Source: Roseiarcus sp963835955
GTDB taxonomy: Bacteria; Pseudomonadota; Alphaproteobacteria; Rhizobiales; Beijerinckiaceae
Assembly (NCBI GenBank): GCA_963835955.1
Contig: CAWIHZ010000023.1
Location: forward strand, 62,001-126,000
Direction of reading: 5' to 3'
DNA: 64,000 bases
The position numbers and the translations under genes are program-made. This document shows positions 1 through 9,345 of the stretch, piece by piece; position 1 is the stretch's first letter; every line of letters begins with the position of its first letter. The notes beneath the pieces were generated by a model. The model saw only the letters and a list, made by a program, of their open reading frames with translations, was not told where the DNA came from and made no database searches.

Positions 1-2
1 AG

Positions 3-152
3 CATTTCCTGGCGATGCCCGACATGGGCGCCAATTTCGCGCCCATCGTCTACGCCGCCCCGATCCAGATGCTCGCCTACCACACCGCCGTCATCATGGG
101 CAAAGACGCCGACCAGCCGCGCAATCTGGCGAAATCGGTGACGGTGGAGTGA
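3..152 (+). CDS. glmS: GlmS C-terminal end (partial)
   Basis: The last 49 codons of a gene whose start lies outside the window. The tail reads ...YAAPIQMLAYHTAV, then a DQPRNLAKSVTVE terminus, which is the conserved C-terminal loop of glucosamine-6-phosphate synthase (fructose-6-P + glutamine to glucosamine-6-P, the entry to UDP-GlcNAc for peptidoglycan and lipid A). The second SIS (isomerase) domain ends with this segment. It fits the downstream envelope genes. Another SIS-domain protein is possible because so little is visible, but the exact tail favours GlmS. Confidence 0.85.
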   Translation, partial: HFLAMPDMGANFAPIVYAAPIQMLAYHTAVIMGKDADQPRNLAKSVTVE

Positions 153-300
153 GGCCCGGGGACCTGTAAGTCTCGCCGCAATGTCCTATATCCTCGTTGA
201 TCCACCGGCGGCGCGGGCCCTGTTTCACCTGCTCGGTTGATCTGCCGCAACATGCGCGCGCGGCCGCGGCGGCAATATCCGAAACGAGGAGGGGCCGGCG

Positions 301-741
301 ATGCGTAGAATTGATGAGGGCGAGCGCCCGATGCCGGAGATCAATCCGGCCAAAGTCTGCTTCGTCATCGAGAAGTCGCGCGAGCTGCTGAGCGAGGATG
401 TCGGGGCCCAGCCCGATGCGTCCGACGCGGCCGACGACGGCGAGCGCGTCATCCTGACCGAGGAGGCCGGCGGCTCGATCCGCTACGAACTCGTCGAATT
501 TCTGAAGGATCTGGACGTCGACGAGTCCGCCGCGCTCGTCGCCCTCGCGTGGATCGGCCGCGGCGATTTCGAGCCGGAAGACTGGAAGAGCGCCGTCGCC
601 CAGGCGAGGGAGCGGGCCATTGGGCCGACCTGGAAGTATCTCACCGGCATATCCTTGCTGCCGGAATATCTCGAAGACGCGCTCTCGAGCTTCGGGCGCT
701 CCTGCGAGGCGTTCGAGTCCGGATCGGGGGAGGAAGGGTAG
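301..741 (+). CDS. DUF3775 family protein
   Basis: A 146-aa soluble acidic protein resembling the alphaproteobacterial DUF3775 family: an N-terminal NPAKVCFVIEKSREL segment, an acidic linker, a VALAWIGRGDFEPEDW core and a C-terminal YLEDALSSFGRSCE segment. Function unknown. Two starts are possible: ATG 301, with a strong AGGAGG ribosome-binding site at 287-292, and ATG 331, which gives the shorter N-terminus more usual in the family. The 301 start is preferred for its ribosome-binding site. No transmembrane or signal segment is seen. Confidence 0.75.
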   Translation: MRRIDEGERPMPEINPAKVCFVIEKSRELLSEDVGAQPDASDAADDGERVILTEEAGGSIRYELVEFLKDLDVDESAALVALAWIGRGDFEPEDWKSAVAQARERAIGPTWKYLTGISLLPEYLEDALSSFGRSCEAFESGSGEEG

Positions 742-866
742 CGCCAGATTCCTGTTCGGCTGGTGGCGGCGTCGGGCGGGACTGGGCTATCCCGCGTGCC
801 GAGGCTCGCCTTGCATTCGCCGGGTCGAACCGCCATTTTTGCCCGGCGCGCCGCAGCGAGTCGATC

Positions 867-1595
867 ATGTCCCTTGAACCCAAGCCCGCCCCGTTCCATC
901 GCTCGCTGGCCGCCCGCCTGCGCGCGTGGTTCTTCACCGGGCTCGTGGTGTTCGGGCCGGTGGCGGTGACCGCCTATATCGCGCTCTGGGTCATCAACAC
1001 CGTCGACAACTGGGTGAAGCCGTGGGTGCCGCAGAGCGCTTCGCCGGACGACTATCTGCCCTTCCACATTCCCGGGTTCGGCGTCGTCATCGCGCTGATC
1101 GGGTTGACGCTTCTTGGCTTCTTGACCGCCAACATCGTCGGCCGCTCGCTGGTCGGAATCAGCGAGGCGATGCTCGACCGCACGCCCCTGGTCCGGGGAG
1201 TGTACAAGGGCGTGAAGCAGATTTTCGAGACCGTCTTCAGTCAGTCCGGAAGCCAGTTCCGCAAGGTCGGGCTGGTCGAGTTTCCGATCAAGGGAAGCTG
1301 GTCGATCGTCTTCGTCTCCTCGGCTCCGGCCGAGGTCGTTTCCGGCGTCCTGCCGGGGGAAAGGCCGATGATCTCGGTGTTCCTTCCATGCACGCCGAAC
1401 CCGACCACCGGCTTCTATTTCTTCGTTCCGGCGGACGAGGTGATCGAATTGCCGATTTCGCCGGACGAAGCGGCCAAGCTGATCATGTCGGCCGGCCTCA
1501 TCCAGCCGGAAGCGCACCCGGCATTGTCCGCGCTTGCGGCGGCGGCGAAACTCGAAAAGCCGCGGGCCGAGGCGCGGGCGGCGGGAAGGCAATAG
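867..1595 (+). CDS. DUF502 family membrane protein
   Basis: A 242-aa protein of the DUF502 family, found widely in bacteria and as a plant membrane family. After a short basic N-terminus there are two hydrophobic segments, at about residues 20-45 (WFFTGLVVFGPVAVTAYIAL) and 65-90 (FGVVIALIGLTLLGFLTANI). A soluble part follows with the family-typical TPLVRGVYKGVKQIFETV and VFLPCTPNPTTGF segments. The ATG at 867 is chosen because the family begins just before the first membrane helix; the frame is open further upstream. Function unknown. It precedes frr with a gap of about 200 bp. Confidence 0.8.
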   Translation: MSLEPKPAPFHRSLAARLRAWFFTGLVVFGPVAVTAYIALWVINTVDNWVKPWVPQSASPDDYLPFHIPGFGVVIALIGLTLLGFLTANIVGRSLVGISEAMLDRTPLVRGVYKGVKQIFETVFSQSGSQFRKVGLVEFPIKGSWSIVFVSSAPAEVVSGVLPGERPMISVFLPCTPNPTTGFYFFVPADEVIELPISPDEAAKLIMSAGLIQPEAHPALSALAAAAKLEKPRAEARAAGRQ

Positions 1596-1720
1596 GCCGA
1601 GCAATGTAGACTGCGCGAGGAGGTCCAGGGCCGCGACGTCAAAGGCCGCGTTCCGCCCGCAGTCTGCTTCGAAGGCTGTCAGAGGCCGAAACCTATGCTA
1701 ATGAGGCGCCAGGGCGCGGA

Positions 1721-1726
1721 TATAAT
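1721..1726 (+). promoter_or_regulatory. Candidate -10 box upstream of frr
   Basis: A perfect TATAAT lies about 74 bp before the frr start in GC-rich sequence. No convincing -35 box is seen at 16-18 bp spacing. A promoter here would make sense because frr lacks its usual upstream partner pyrH, but this is a weak call. Confidence 0.3.
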
Positions 1727-1799
1727 CGCGGCCGACTCGCATTTGGCCGCCTCTCCCGCGCGCATCAGCCCCGCCCGGCCTTGAACTTGTGGAACTCCG

Positions 1800-2366
1800 A
1801 TGGCGCAATTGCCTCAATTCGATCTTATGGAACTCAAGCGCCGCATGCAGGCCGCGCACGCCAGCCTTAGGCATGAGCTGGGCGGATTGCGCACCGGCCG
1901 GGCGAGCATCAGCCTTCTGGAGCCGGTGCATGTGGAGGCCTATGGCCAGCGCATGCCGCTCAACCAGGTGGCGACGATCAGCGTGCCGGAGCCGCGCGCT
2001 CTTTCAGTTTCCGTCTGGGACAAAAGCATGGTGCACGCGGTCGACAAGGCGATCCGCGATTCCAACCTTGGCCTCAGTCCGACCGTGGAAGGGACCACCC
2101 TGCGCATCCGCATTCCCGAGCTCAACGAGCAGCGGCGCAAGGAAATGGTGAAGATCGCCCACAAATACAGCGAAGACGCTCGGGTGGCGGTGCGGCATGT
2201 GCGCCGCGATGGTTTCGACGTCCTGAAGAGGCTGCTGAAGGAGCATGCGATCAGCGAAGACGACGAAAAGCGTCACGAGACCGAGGTGCAAAAGGCGACC
2301 GATGAGGCCATTCACGAGATCGACGCGTCGCTCGCCGCCAAGGAAAAGGAAATCATGCAGGTCTAG
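1800..2366 (+). CDS. frr: Ribosome recycling factor
   Basis: At 188 aa this is the normal length for RRF, which splits post-termination ribosomes together with EF-G. Family hallmarks are visible: GGLRTGRAS near the N-terminus, the VWDKSMVHAVDKAIRDSNLGL segment, and ELNEQRRKEMVKIAHKYSEDARVAVRHVRRD followed by a charged helical C-terminus. In most alphaproteobacteria frr follows pyrH directly. Here pyrH is about 53 kb away and frr opens the uppS-cdsA-dxr cluster. The gap to uppS is 30 bp. Confidence 0.97.
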   Translation: MAQLPQFDLMELKRRMQAAHASLRHELGGLRTGRASISLLEPVHVEAYGQRMPLNQVATISVPEPRALSVSVWDKSMVHAVDKAIRDSNLGLSPTVEGTTLRIRIPELNEQRRKEMVKIAHKYSEDARVAVRHVRRDGFDVLKRLLKEHAISEDDEKRHETEVQKATDEAIHEIDASLAAKEKEIMQV

Positions 2367-2396
2367 TCGATCGCATGCTTTGTCCGAGGCCGTCGA

Positions 2397-3161
2397 ATGC
2401 CCTATCTCCGCTCCAAACCGATCGCTCGCCGCACTGAGACGCCGGCGCATGTCGCCATCATCATGGATGGCAATGGCCGCTGGGCGCAGGCGCACGGTCT
2501 GCCGCGCATCGAGGGCCACCGGCGGGGCGTCGAGGCGGTGCGCCGGGCCGTTCGCTCCGCGATCGAGCACGAGGTGCGCTACTTGACGCTTTACAGCTTT
2601 TCAGCCGAAAACTGGAAGCGGCCGCCCGATGAGGTGGCGATGCTGATGGGCCTATTGAAGAGGTTCATCCGCGACGATCTCGCCGAGCTCAACCGGAACG
2701 GCGTGCGCGTGCGGATCATCGGCGAGCGCGAAACGCTCGCTCCGGACATCGCGTCGTTGCTCAACGAGGCCGAGTCTCTCACCCGCGACAATCGCGGGCT
2801 GACGCTGGTCGTCGCGTTCAATTATGGCGCCCGTCAGGAGATTGTCGAGGCGGCGCGGCGATTGGCGATCGAGGTCCGCGAAGGCCGTCTGGACGCCAAT
2901 TCGATCGGCCCGGACGAATTCGCAGCCGGCCTCGGAACGGCCGAGCTGCCCGACCCCGACCTCATCATCCGAACGTCGGGGGAAATGCGGCTCTCGAATT
3001 TCCTGCTCTGGCAGTCCGCCTATGCCGAACTTGTATTCCTGCCGATCCTGTGGCCGGATTTCGACGACACGGCTTTCGTCGCGGCGCTTCATCAATACGC
3101 GGCGCGCGAGCGGCGGTTCGGGGCTCTCGTCGAGCCGGCCGCCATCCTTTCGGCATCGTGA
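2397..3161 (+). CDS. uppS: Undecaprenyl diphosphate synthase
   Basis: A 254-aa cis-prenyltransferase making undecaprenyl diphosphate, the lipid carrier for peptidoglycan and O-antigen. The catalytic IIMDGNGRWA motif (Asp24) is near the N-terminus, followed by the HRRG substrate site, and the C-terminal signature RTSGEMRLSNFLLWQSAY is intact. Length is normal. It lies 30 bp after frr and 10 bp before cdsA, so co-transcription is likely. Its product pathway is fed by dxr in the same cluster. Confidence 0.97.
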   Translation: MPYLRSKPIARRTETPAHVAIIMDGNGRWAQAHGLPRIEGHRRGVEAVRRAVRSAIEHEVRYLTLYSFSAENWKRPPDEVAMLMGLLKRFIRDDLAELNRNGVRVRIIGERETLAPDIASLLNEAESLTRDNRGLTLVVAFNYGARQEIVEAARRLAIEVREGRLDANSIGPDEFAAGLGTAELPDPDLIIRTSGEMRLSNFLLWQSAYAELVFLPILWPDFDDTAFVAALHQYAARERRFGALVEPAAILSAS

Positions 3162-3171
3162 GGACACGCGC

Positions 3172-4056
3172 ATGGCCCTGAACGGCGCGGGCCCGAATGG
3201 CGGCCAGAGGGCTCGCTCGTCCGGCTCGCGGATCGGCCGGGACTTGTGGCCGCGGGTCGCAGCGGCAGTTGCGTTAGGGACGGTCGCGCTCGTGGCGGCG
3301 TGGGCCGGCGGTTTTGTTTTCGTGGCGTTCTGGTGCGTCGCCTCAATTATCGTGCTGTGGGAATGGCAGCGGCTTGTGGGCGCGGATCGTCTCATCGAGC
3401 GTGTGGCCGCGGGCGCGCTCGGTCTCGTCGTCGCCTCCGCCTACGCGATGCAGAATGTGTTTTCTCTGGGCGAGGCTGTGCTCGGGGCCCTGATCGCGCT
3501 CGCTCTTGGCGCTTCGGCGGTCGCCTGGATCGCGCGGCCGGGGTCGAAAGGCTGGGCGGCGGCGGGGATAATTTACGCCGGCGCGCTCGTCGTCAGCCTC
3601 GGGCTGCTTCGGGCCAGCCCGAACTACGGCCTAGCCGCGATTTTGTGGCTGTTCGCGGTCGTCTGGGGGGCCGACGTCGCCGCGTATTTCGCCGGCCGCC
3701 TCATTGGCGGCCCGAGGCTATGGCCGGCCGTTTCCCCGGGCAAGACCTGGTCGGGCGCGATCGCAGGGGCGCTTTCGGGGGCCGCCCTTGGCCTCGCCCT
3801 GGCGGCCTGGACCAATCGGGTCGGAACGTTGTTCGTGGTCGGCCTCGGCGCGGCGATCGTGTCCGAACTCGGCGACCTGTTCGAATCGGCGATCAAGCGG
3901 CGCTTCAAGGTCAAGGATTCGAGCGCCCTCATCCCCGGCCACGGCGGGTTGATGGACCGGCTCGACGCCTTTATCGCCGCCTCGCTCTTCGCCGCGCTGG
4001 TCGCGGGCGCGAACACAAACGGCTCGTTCATCGCGAGCGGACTGTTTCAATGGTGA
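3172..4056 (+). CDS. cdsA: Phosphatidate cytidylyltransferase
   Basis: A 294-aa integral membrane enzyme converting phosphatidic acid and CTP to CDP-diacylglycerol. It has about seven to eight hydrophobic helices and the family signature near the C-terminus, SELGDLFESAIKRRFKVKD followed by PGHGGLMDRLD. The ATG at 3172 is 10 bp after the uppS stop. The frame is open further upstream through uppS, but only this start gives the usual N-terminus. The 3' end overlaps dxr by 7 bp. Confidence 0.95.
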   Translation: MALNGAGPNGGQRARSSGSRIGRDLWPRVAAAVALGTVALVAAWAGGFVFVAFWCVASIIVLWEWQRLVGADRLIERVAAGALGLVVASAYAMQNVFSLGEAVLGALIALALGASAVAWIARPGSKGWAAAGIIYAGALVVSLGLLRASPNYGLAAILWLFAVVWGADVAAYFAGRLIGGPRLWPAVSPGKTWSGAIAGALSGAALGLALAAWTNRVGTLFVVGLGAAIVSELGDLFESAIKRRFKVKDSSALIPGHGGLMDRLDAFIAASLFAALVAGANTNGSFIASGLFQW

Positions 4057-5288
4057 TCCCCGCCCGTCTGGCTCATCCCGAGCCCTATCGTTCGCGCGAG
4101 CCAGCCCCCGCCAGGGCGGACGAGGCGCGACCCAAGCGGTTGGCGATTCTGGGGGCGACGGGGTCGATCGGACGCTCTTGCGCACGGGTGATCGCCGCGG
4201 CGCCGGGGAGATTCTCGGTCGCGGCGGTAGCGAGCGGACGCGACGGCGCGGCGCTCGCCAGATGCGCGATCGAGCTCGGGGCCGAATTTGCCGCCGTCGC
4301 GGATCCGCGGGGTTACGCCGACCTCAAATCGGGACTTGCCGGCGTCGAAGTCGAGGTCGCGTCCGGTCCTGCGGCGATCCGGGAGGCCGCGCTGCGCGAC
4401 GCCGACCTGGTTGTCTCCGCGATCGTGGGCGCCGCCGGGCTCGAGCCGACCTTCGCCGCGATCACGGCAGGCCGGACGGTCGCCCTCGCCAACAAGGAGA
4501 CGCTGGTTTGCGCTGGGGGGGCGGTGATGGAGGCCGCGCGGCGGGCCGGCGCGCTGCTGCTGCCGATGGATTCCGAACATAACGCGCTATTTCAGGCGAT
4601 CGGGGCCCGCGATCCGCAAACAATCGAGACCATGACGATCACCGCCTCCGGCGGCCCGTTTCGCCAATGGAGCGCCGAGCGCATCGCTCGCGCGACGCGC
4701 GAGGAGGCGCTCGCCCATCCCAACTGGGTGATGGGACCGAAAGTGACGGTCAATTCGGCGGGGCTCATGAACAAGGGGCTCGAACTGATTGAGGCGCATC
4801 ATCTGTTCGGCGTGCCGGCCGGCCGCCTCGACGTTGTCGTTCATCCGCAATCGATCGTGCATGGCCTCATCGCCTTCGCCGACGGATCGTTGCTGGCCGG
4901 CATGGCGTCGCCGGACATGCGCACGCCGATCGCGCATTGCCTCGCCTATCCCGAGCGAATCGATTGCGGGGTCCGCGCGCCCGACCTCGCCTCGCTAGGG
5001 CGCCTGACGTTCGAGCGGGCGGACCTCGCCCGCTTTCCTGCGCTCGGCCTCGCCATCGACGCTCTGCGCGCCGGCGCCGGCGCTCCAACCGCGCTCAACG
5101 CCGCCAACGAAGTCGCCGTGGCGGCGTTTCTTTCGAGGCGGATCGGCTTTGGCGATATCGCGCGCCTGGTCGCAGCGACGCTGTCGACGATGGAAGAGGC
5201 CGGCGAACTCGGCAGCCCGGCCAACATTGCGCAAGCGTTAACAATTCACCATATCGCAGGAGAAAGGACCCAGCGGCTCTTGGCGTGA
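4050..5288 (+). CDS. dxr: 1-deoxy-D-xylulose 5-phosphate reductoisomerase
   Basis: A 412-aa enzyme making 2-C-methyl-D-erythritol 4-phosphate, the committed step of the MEP isoprenoid pathway. It shows the NADPH-binding LGATGSIGRS motif after a short extension, the ALANKETLV segment, the metal/substrate-binding MDSEHNALFQ motif and GLMNKGLELIEAHHLF. The start at 4050 overlaps the cdsA stop, suggesting translational coupling. The next MEP enzymes are encoded as a fused ispDF gene at 29.3-30.5 kb. Confidence 0.96.
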   Translation: MVIPARLAHPEPYRSREPAPARADEARPKRLAILGATGSIGRSCARVIAAAPGRFSVAAVASGRDGAALARCAIELGAEFAAVADPRGYADLKSGLAGVEVEVASGPAAIREAALRDADLVVSAIVGAAGLEPTFAAITAGRTVALANKETLVCAGGAVMEAARRAGALLLPMDSEHNALFQAIGARDPQTIETMTITASGGPFRQWSAERIARATREEALAHPNWVMGPKVTVNSAGLMNKGLELIEAHHLFGVPAGRLDVVVHPQSIVHGLIAFADGSLLAGMASPDMRTPIAHCLAYPERIDCGVRAPDLASLGRLTFERADLARFPALGLAIDALRAGAGAPTALNAANEVAVAAFLSRRIGFGDIARLVAATLSTMEEAGELGSPANIAQALTIHHIAGERTQRLLA

Positions 5289-5374
5289 GCGAGCGGGTCC
5301 TGTAACGCTTTGCTAACCATTATCCAGCCGCAGCCGGGGCGAATCCGGGTCGAGCGGCCGGTGCCGGAGGTTTG

Positions 5375-6520
5375 ATGGCGCTCATGAATCCAGTTTCGGA
5401 CCTCGTGGCCTGGCTGGGGTGGTACGTCATTCCCTTTATTGTGATCCTGAGCGTGATCGTGTTCGTTCACGAACTCGGCCACTACCTGGTTGGGCGCTGG
5501 AGCGGGGTCAAAATCGACGCTTTCTCCCTTGGCTTCGGGCCGGAGCTGTTTGCCCGAGTGGACTCGCGCGGCACCCGCTGGCGGGTGGGGGCGCTTCCGC
5601 TGGGCGGATACGTCAAATTCCACGGCGACGCCAATGTCGCCAGCGTCGAAGGCGCGCCTTCGGCCGACCCCTCGGTCGATTCCTCCCTTACGCTGGCCGG
5701 GCAGCCGTTGCTCAACCGCGCCGCGATTGTGCTGGCTGGTCCGGTCGCAAACTTCATCCTGGCGTTCGTGATCTTCACTGGCATGTTCATGGCCTTTGGC
5801 CGGGTCGAACACGCAGCTCGCATCGGACGGGTTGAACTGAACAGCCCGGCGGCCGCGGCCGGTTTTCAGGCCGGAGATGTGGTGAAGTCGATCAACGGCG
5901 AGCCGATCAACAGTTTCGAGGCGCTGCAGGAAGCGACGCTGATGAGCACCGGTCTGCCGATGCATTTCGTCGTTGAGCGCCAGGGAAGCCCGGTCGACCT
6001 GACCGCCACGCCGAAAATCACCGTCGTCGATCAGGGCGTATTTGGCAAACGCCGCATGGGCCATCTCGGCCTCGCCTCGGCCGCCGATCGGAAAGACGTG
6101 AAGATCGAACGGTGTTCGCTGCCGACTTGCGCGGTTTGGGGCGGCGCCCAGGAGTGGTTCATCGTCAGGGCGACGGGATCCTACATCGTGGGCATATTCG
6201 CCGGCCGCGAATCGACCGATCAGGTGTCGGGCTTGATCGGAGCGGCGCAAATGGCGGGCGAAATGGCGAAGGTCAGCCTGTGGGAATTGTTCAGCCTCGC
6301 CGCGTGGTTCTCGGTCTCCGTCGGCTTCATGAACCTGCTTCCGGTCCCGCTTCTGGATGGCGGGCACCTCGTCTACTACGCCTTCGAGGCGTTGCGCGGA
6401 CGTCCTTTGAGCCAGCGCACCCAGGAAATCGGCCTGCGGATCGGCATTGCTTTGGTCGCCATGCTATTGGTTTTCACAACGTCGCACGACATTCTGCGCC
6501 TTGTCGCCAACGGCAATTAA
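5375..6520 (+). CDS. rseP: RseP-type site-2 zinc metalloprotease
   Basis: A 381-aa intramembrane protease of the M50 family. The zinc-binding HELGH motif is at residues 32-36 inside the first helix, a PDZ domain with GFQAGDVVKSINGEPI lies in the middle, and the second catalytic motif LLDGGHLVYYA is near the C-terminus. The GGAGG at 5366-5370 sits just before ATG 5375; TTG 5372 and ATG 5384 are alternatives. It follows dxr by about 86 bp and precedes bamA, the standard order in alphaproteobacteria. Confidence 0.94.
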   Translation: MALMNPVSDLVAWLGWYVIPFIVILSVIVFVHELGHYLVGRWSGVKIDAFSLGFGPELFARVDSRGTRWRVGALPLGGYVKFHGDANVASVEGAPSADPSVDSSLTLAGQPLLNRAAIVLAGPVANFILAFVIFTGMFMAFGRVEHAARIGRVELNSPAAAAGFQAGDVVKSINGEPINSFEALQEATLMSTGLPMHFVVERQGSPVDLTATPKITVVDQGVFGKRRMGHLGLASAADRKDVKIERCSLPTCAVWGGAQEWFIVRATGSYIVGIFAGRESTDQVSGLIGAAQMAGEMAKVSLWELFSLAAWFSVSVGFMNLLPVPLLDGGHLVYYAFEALRGRPLSQRTQEIGLRIGIALVAMLLVFTTSHDILRLVANGN

Positions 6521-6790
6521 CCAACCGTCGACCATGTTTGCGTGTCCTCAGGGCAACGCTCGCCGGAAATGGTGTAGGCTTGGCCAATAACGGCTTGCGG
6601 GAGCGACCAAAAATTGTAAAAACCCGTTAACGGTTCCGACCTTTGCGCTTGCGGGGGCGGAGTAGGGCGTCGCGCCAGCGGCGCTGCAAGCGAACGGCGC
6701 CAGGGGCTCTTGAGCGCGGTGTGGCCGGGCGGGATCAGGCTGGAGCGCCGTCGGCGTCAGAGCGAAACGGCGTCGGCGCCAAGAGGGACC

Positions 6791-9265
6791 ATGGGCCAAA
6801 TGCAGCAAAGGATTGTCGGCTTCTTCGGCGCTCTGGTTCTGGCGTTTGTGTTGGGTTTCGGCGCGTTCCTCTCGACAGCGCCGGCGTTCGCGCAACAGGT
6901 GGTGGTGGAGGGCGCCCACGTCGATCCCTCGACCATAAAGCCATATTTTAGCGGGACCGATCCGGCCTCTCTGCAGCGCGGCGTGGAGGATCTGAAGGCG
7001 ACCGGATACTATTCGTCCGTTTCCGCCAGGCTGGTCGACGGCAAGATTGTGGTTACGCTCGGCGGCGGAAACCAGATCATCAATCGGGTCGCATTCGAGG
7101 GCAACAACAAAATCCAGACCGATCAGCTCCAAGTCGAAGTGCAGTCCAAACCGCACACGGCCTATAACGAGGCGACCGCCGAGGCCGATATCGGCCGCAT
7201 CAAAGACGCCTATAAGAAATATGGCCGCAACGCTGCGATTGTGACCAAGCGGCTCGTCGCATTGCCAAACGGACGCGTCGATCTCGTCTTCACGATCAAT
7301 GAAGGCGAGAAGACTGGCATCCGGGAGATTCGTTTCGTCGGCAACCACGACTATTCAGATTATCGCCTGCACAATCTGATGCAGACGAGCACAATGAATC
7401 TGCTTTCTTGGTTCAAGAACACCGACGTCTACGACCCCGATCGTCTCGCGTCTGACGAGGAGGCGATTCGCCGTTTCTACATGAAGAATGGCTACGCTGA
7501 TTTTCGCATCACCAATACCGATGTCGCCTATCAGGCCAATCCTCCCGGCTACGTGATCACGATTACGATGGAGGAAGGCCCTCAGTACCATGTGTCCGGC
7601 GTGTCGGTGGAGTCCCATATCGCCAACGTCAACGGGTCCGCCCTCACACGATTTGTCGCTTTGCGACCCGGAGACGTCTATGACGCATCCGCGGTCGACA
7701 AGTCCGTGGACGCAATCACGCGCGACGTCGCGCGACAAGGTTACGCGTTCTCGGAAGCGCGCCCGCATGGTCAGCGCGATGAGGCAAACCACACGATAGC
7801 ATTGTTGTTTACCGTGGACAACGGGCCGAAAGTCTACATTGAGCGGATCGATATCGTGGGCAATACGCGCACCCGCGACTTTGTCATCCGTCGCGAGTTC
7901 GAAATCGGCGAAGGCGACCCCTACAATCATGTCATGATCGAGCGGGCCGAGCGGCGTCTCAACGCGCTGGGATACTTCAAGAAGGTTCACATCTCGACCC
8001 GGCCGGGCTCGGCTCCCGATCGCGTGATCGTGGTTGTCAACGTGGAGGACAAGCCGACCGGCTCGATCAGCATCAGCGGCGGCTATTCCACCACGCAGGG
8101 CTTCTTGGCCGAACTCGCCTATACGGAAACGAACTTCCTCGGCCGCGGCCAATATGTGCGCCTGAGCGTCTCCGACGGGCAGTACACTCAGGGGTGGAAG
8201 GCCTCGTTTACAGAGCCCTATTTTCTCGGTCAGCGCCTGGCGGCGGGCTTCGACCTCTACCATCAGGTCAACAACAACAACCAATACGCGCTGTACGAGA
8301 ACTGGACGACTGGCGGAACGCTGCGCCTGGGCGTGCCGGTGACCGACGATCTGACGCTCCAGCCCTTCTATTCGCTGTACGAGTCGAAAATCGCCATCCC
8401 GAACACGTCGTCGCAGCCCTACGACGACTGCGTCGGACCCAATCAGACGTGGTTTCCCGGTGGGCTCATCATCCCGATCGTTCCGACCGTATTGATCAAC
8501 TGCCTGACCAACGGCGAAGCGCCGGTCGAAATCAAGCAGGCGGCCGCCGAGGGCACGCAGGTCACTTCTTTGGCCGGGTTCTCGATCCTGTACAATACCC
8601 TCGACAATCCCAAGGACCCCACATCCGGCTATTACTTGAACTTCAAGCAGGACGTCGCGGGTCTCGGCGGGGTGTCTCGCTTCCTCCGCGAGACGTTCGA
8701 TGCGCGCTATTTCCATCCGCTGACGGAGGATTTCACCGGCATCCTCCATCTGCAGGCGGGCCAGATCAATAGCTTCGGCGGCAACCAGCTGGAAATCATC
8801 AATAATTTTGTAATGGGCCCGACCCTGGTGCGAGGTTTCGCTCCGGGCGGCATCGGTCCGCGCGACGTCTCGAACTATGAGAACATTCAGGCCAATTCTC
8901 TCGGCGGTACGACCTATTATGGCGCGTCGGCCGAGGTGGACTTCCCGATCTTCGGCCTGCCGAAAGAAATTGGGCTGAGGGGCGCCGTGTTCGCGGACGC
9001 CGGCAACCTGATCGGCTATTCAGGGCAAACGAATTTCGCGAGTTTCCTTGGCTACGTCTATTGTCCGCCAGGAGGGACCGCGCTCATCACCCAGCCGAGC
9101 TGCGCCAACGTCTGGGATCCGAATCTGATCCGCACCTCGGTCGGCGCGAGCTTGATCTGGGCCTCGCCGATGGGGCCGATCCGGTTCGATTTCGCGCTTC
9201 CGATCACCAAGGGCAAATACGACCAAACGCAGTTCTTCACGTTCTCCGGCGGAACGACCTTCTAA
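6791..9265 (+). CDS. bamA: Outer membrane protein assembly factor BamA
   Basis: An 824-aa outer-membrane protein that inserts beta-barrel proteins. It has an N-terminal signal peptide ending near STAPAFAQQ, five POTRA-like repeats (about residues 25-420), and a C-terminal barrel with the conserved VRGF motif (TLVRGFAPGGIGPRD). The protein ends in Phe after a barrel-type strand (FTFSGGTTF), the usual recognition signal. The start is ATG 6791, preceded by AAGAGGG; the frame extends upstream without a better start. It lies between rseP and lpxD as usual. Confidence 0.96.
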   Translation: MGQMQQRIVGFFGALVLAFVLGFGAFLSTAPAFAQQVVVEGAHVDPSTIKPYFSGTDPASLQRGVEDLKATGYYSSVSARLVDGKIVVTLGGGNQIINRVAFEGNNKIQTDQLQVEVQSKPHTAYNEATAEADIGRIKDAYKKYGRNAAIVTKRLVALPNGRVDLVFTINEGEKTGIREIRFVGNHDYSDYRLHNLMQTSTMNLLSWFKNTDVYDPDRLASDEEAIRRFYMKNGYADFRITNTDVAYQANPPGYVITITMEEGPQYHVSGVSVESHIANVNGSALTRFVALRPGDVYDASAVDKSVDAITRDVARQGYAFSEARPHGQRDEANHTIALLFTVDNGPKVYIERIDIVGNTRTRDFVIRREFEIGEGDPYNHVMIERAERRLNALGYFKKVHISTRPGSAPDRVIVVVNVEDKPTGSISISGGYSTTQGFLAELAYTETNFLGRGQYVRLSVSDGQYTQGWKASFTEPYFLGQRLAAGFDLYHQVNNNNQYALYENWTTGGTLRLGVPVTDDLTLQPFYSLYESKIAIPNTSSQPYDDCVGPNQTWFPGGLIIPIVPTVLINCLTNGEAPVEIKQAAAEGTQVTSLAGFSILYNTLDNPKDPTSGYYLNFKQDVAGLGGVSRFLRETFDARYFHPLTEDFTGILHLQAGQINSFGGNQLEIINNFVMGPTLVRGFAPGGIGPRDVSNYENIQANSLGGTTYYGASAEVDFPIFGLPKEIGLRGAVFADAGNLIGYSGQTNFASFLGYVYCPPGGTALITQPSCANVWDPNLIRTSVGASLIWASPMGPIRFDFALPITKGKYDQTQFFTFSGGTTF

Positions 9266-9291
9266 GCTCGACCGGCTGGCTTTCATCAGAG

Positions 9292-9319
9292 CGGGCGCGC
9301 CAGGCGACGGGCGCGCCCG
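9292..9319 (+). other. GC-rich hairpin between bamA and lpxD
   Basis: Perfect 10-bp inverted arms CGGGCGCGCC / GGCGCGCCCG with an 8-nt loop lie 26 bp after the bamA stop and 26 bp before the lpxD start. No T-run follows, so this is not a classical terminator. It may reduce read-through or act as a processing or stability element between the two genes. Confidence 0.5.
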
Positions 9320-9345
9320 TTGTCGCATCTGTCGGGAATTCTCCC

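Noticed and set aside
1608..1666. AGACTGCG / CGCAGTCT inverted repeat as a terminator after the DUF502 gene
   Set aside because: The arms are only 8 bp with a loop of about 40 nt and no T-run; probably chance.
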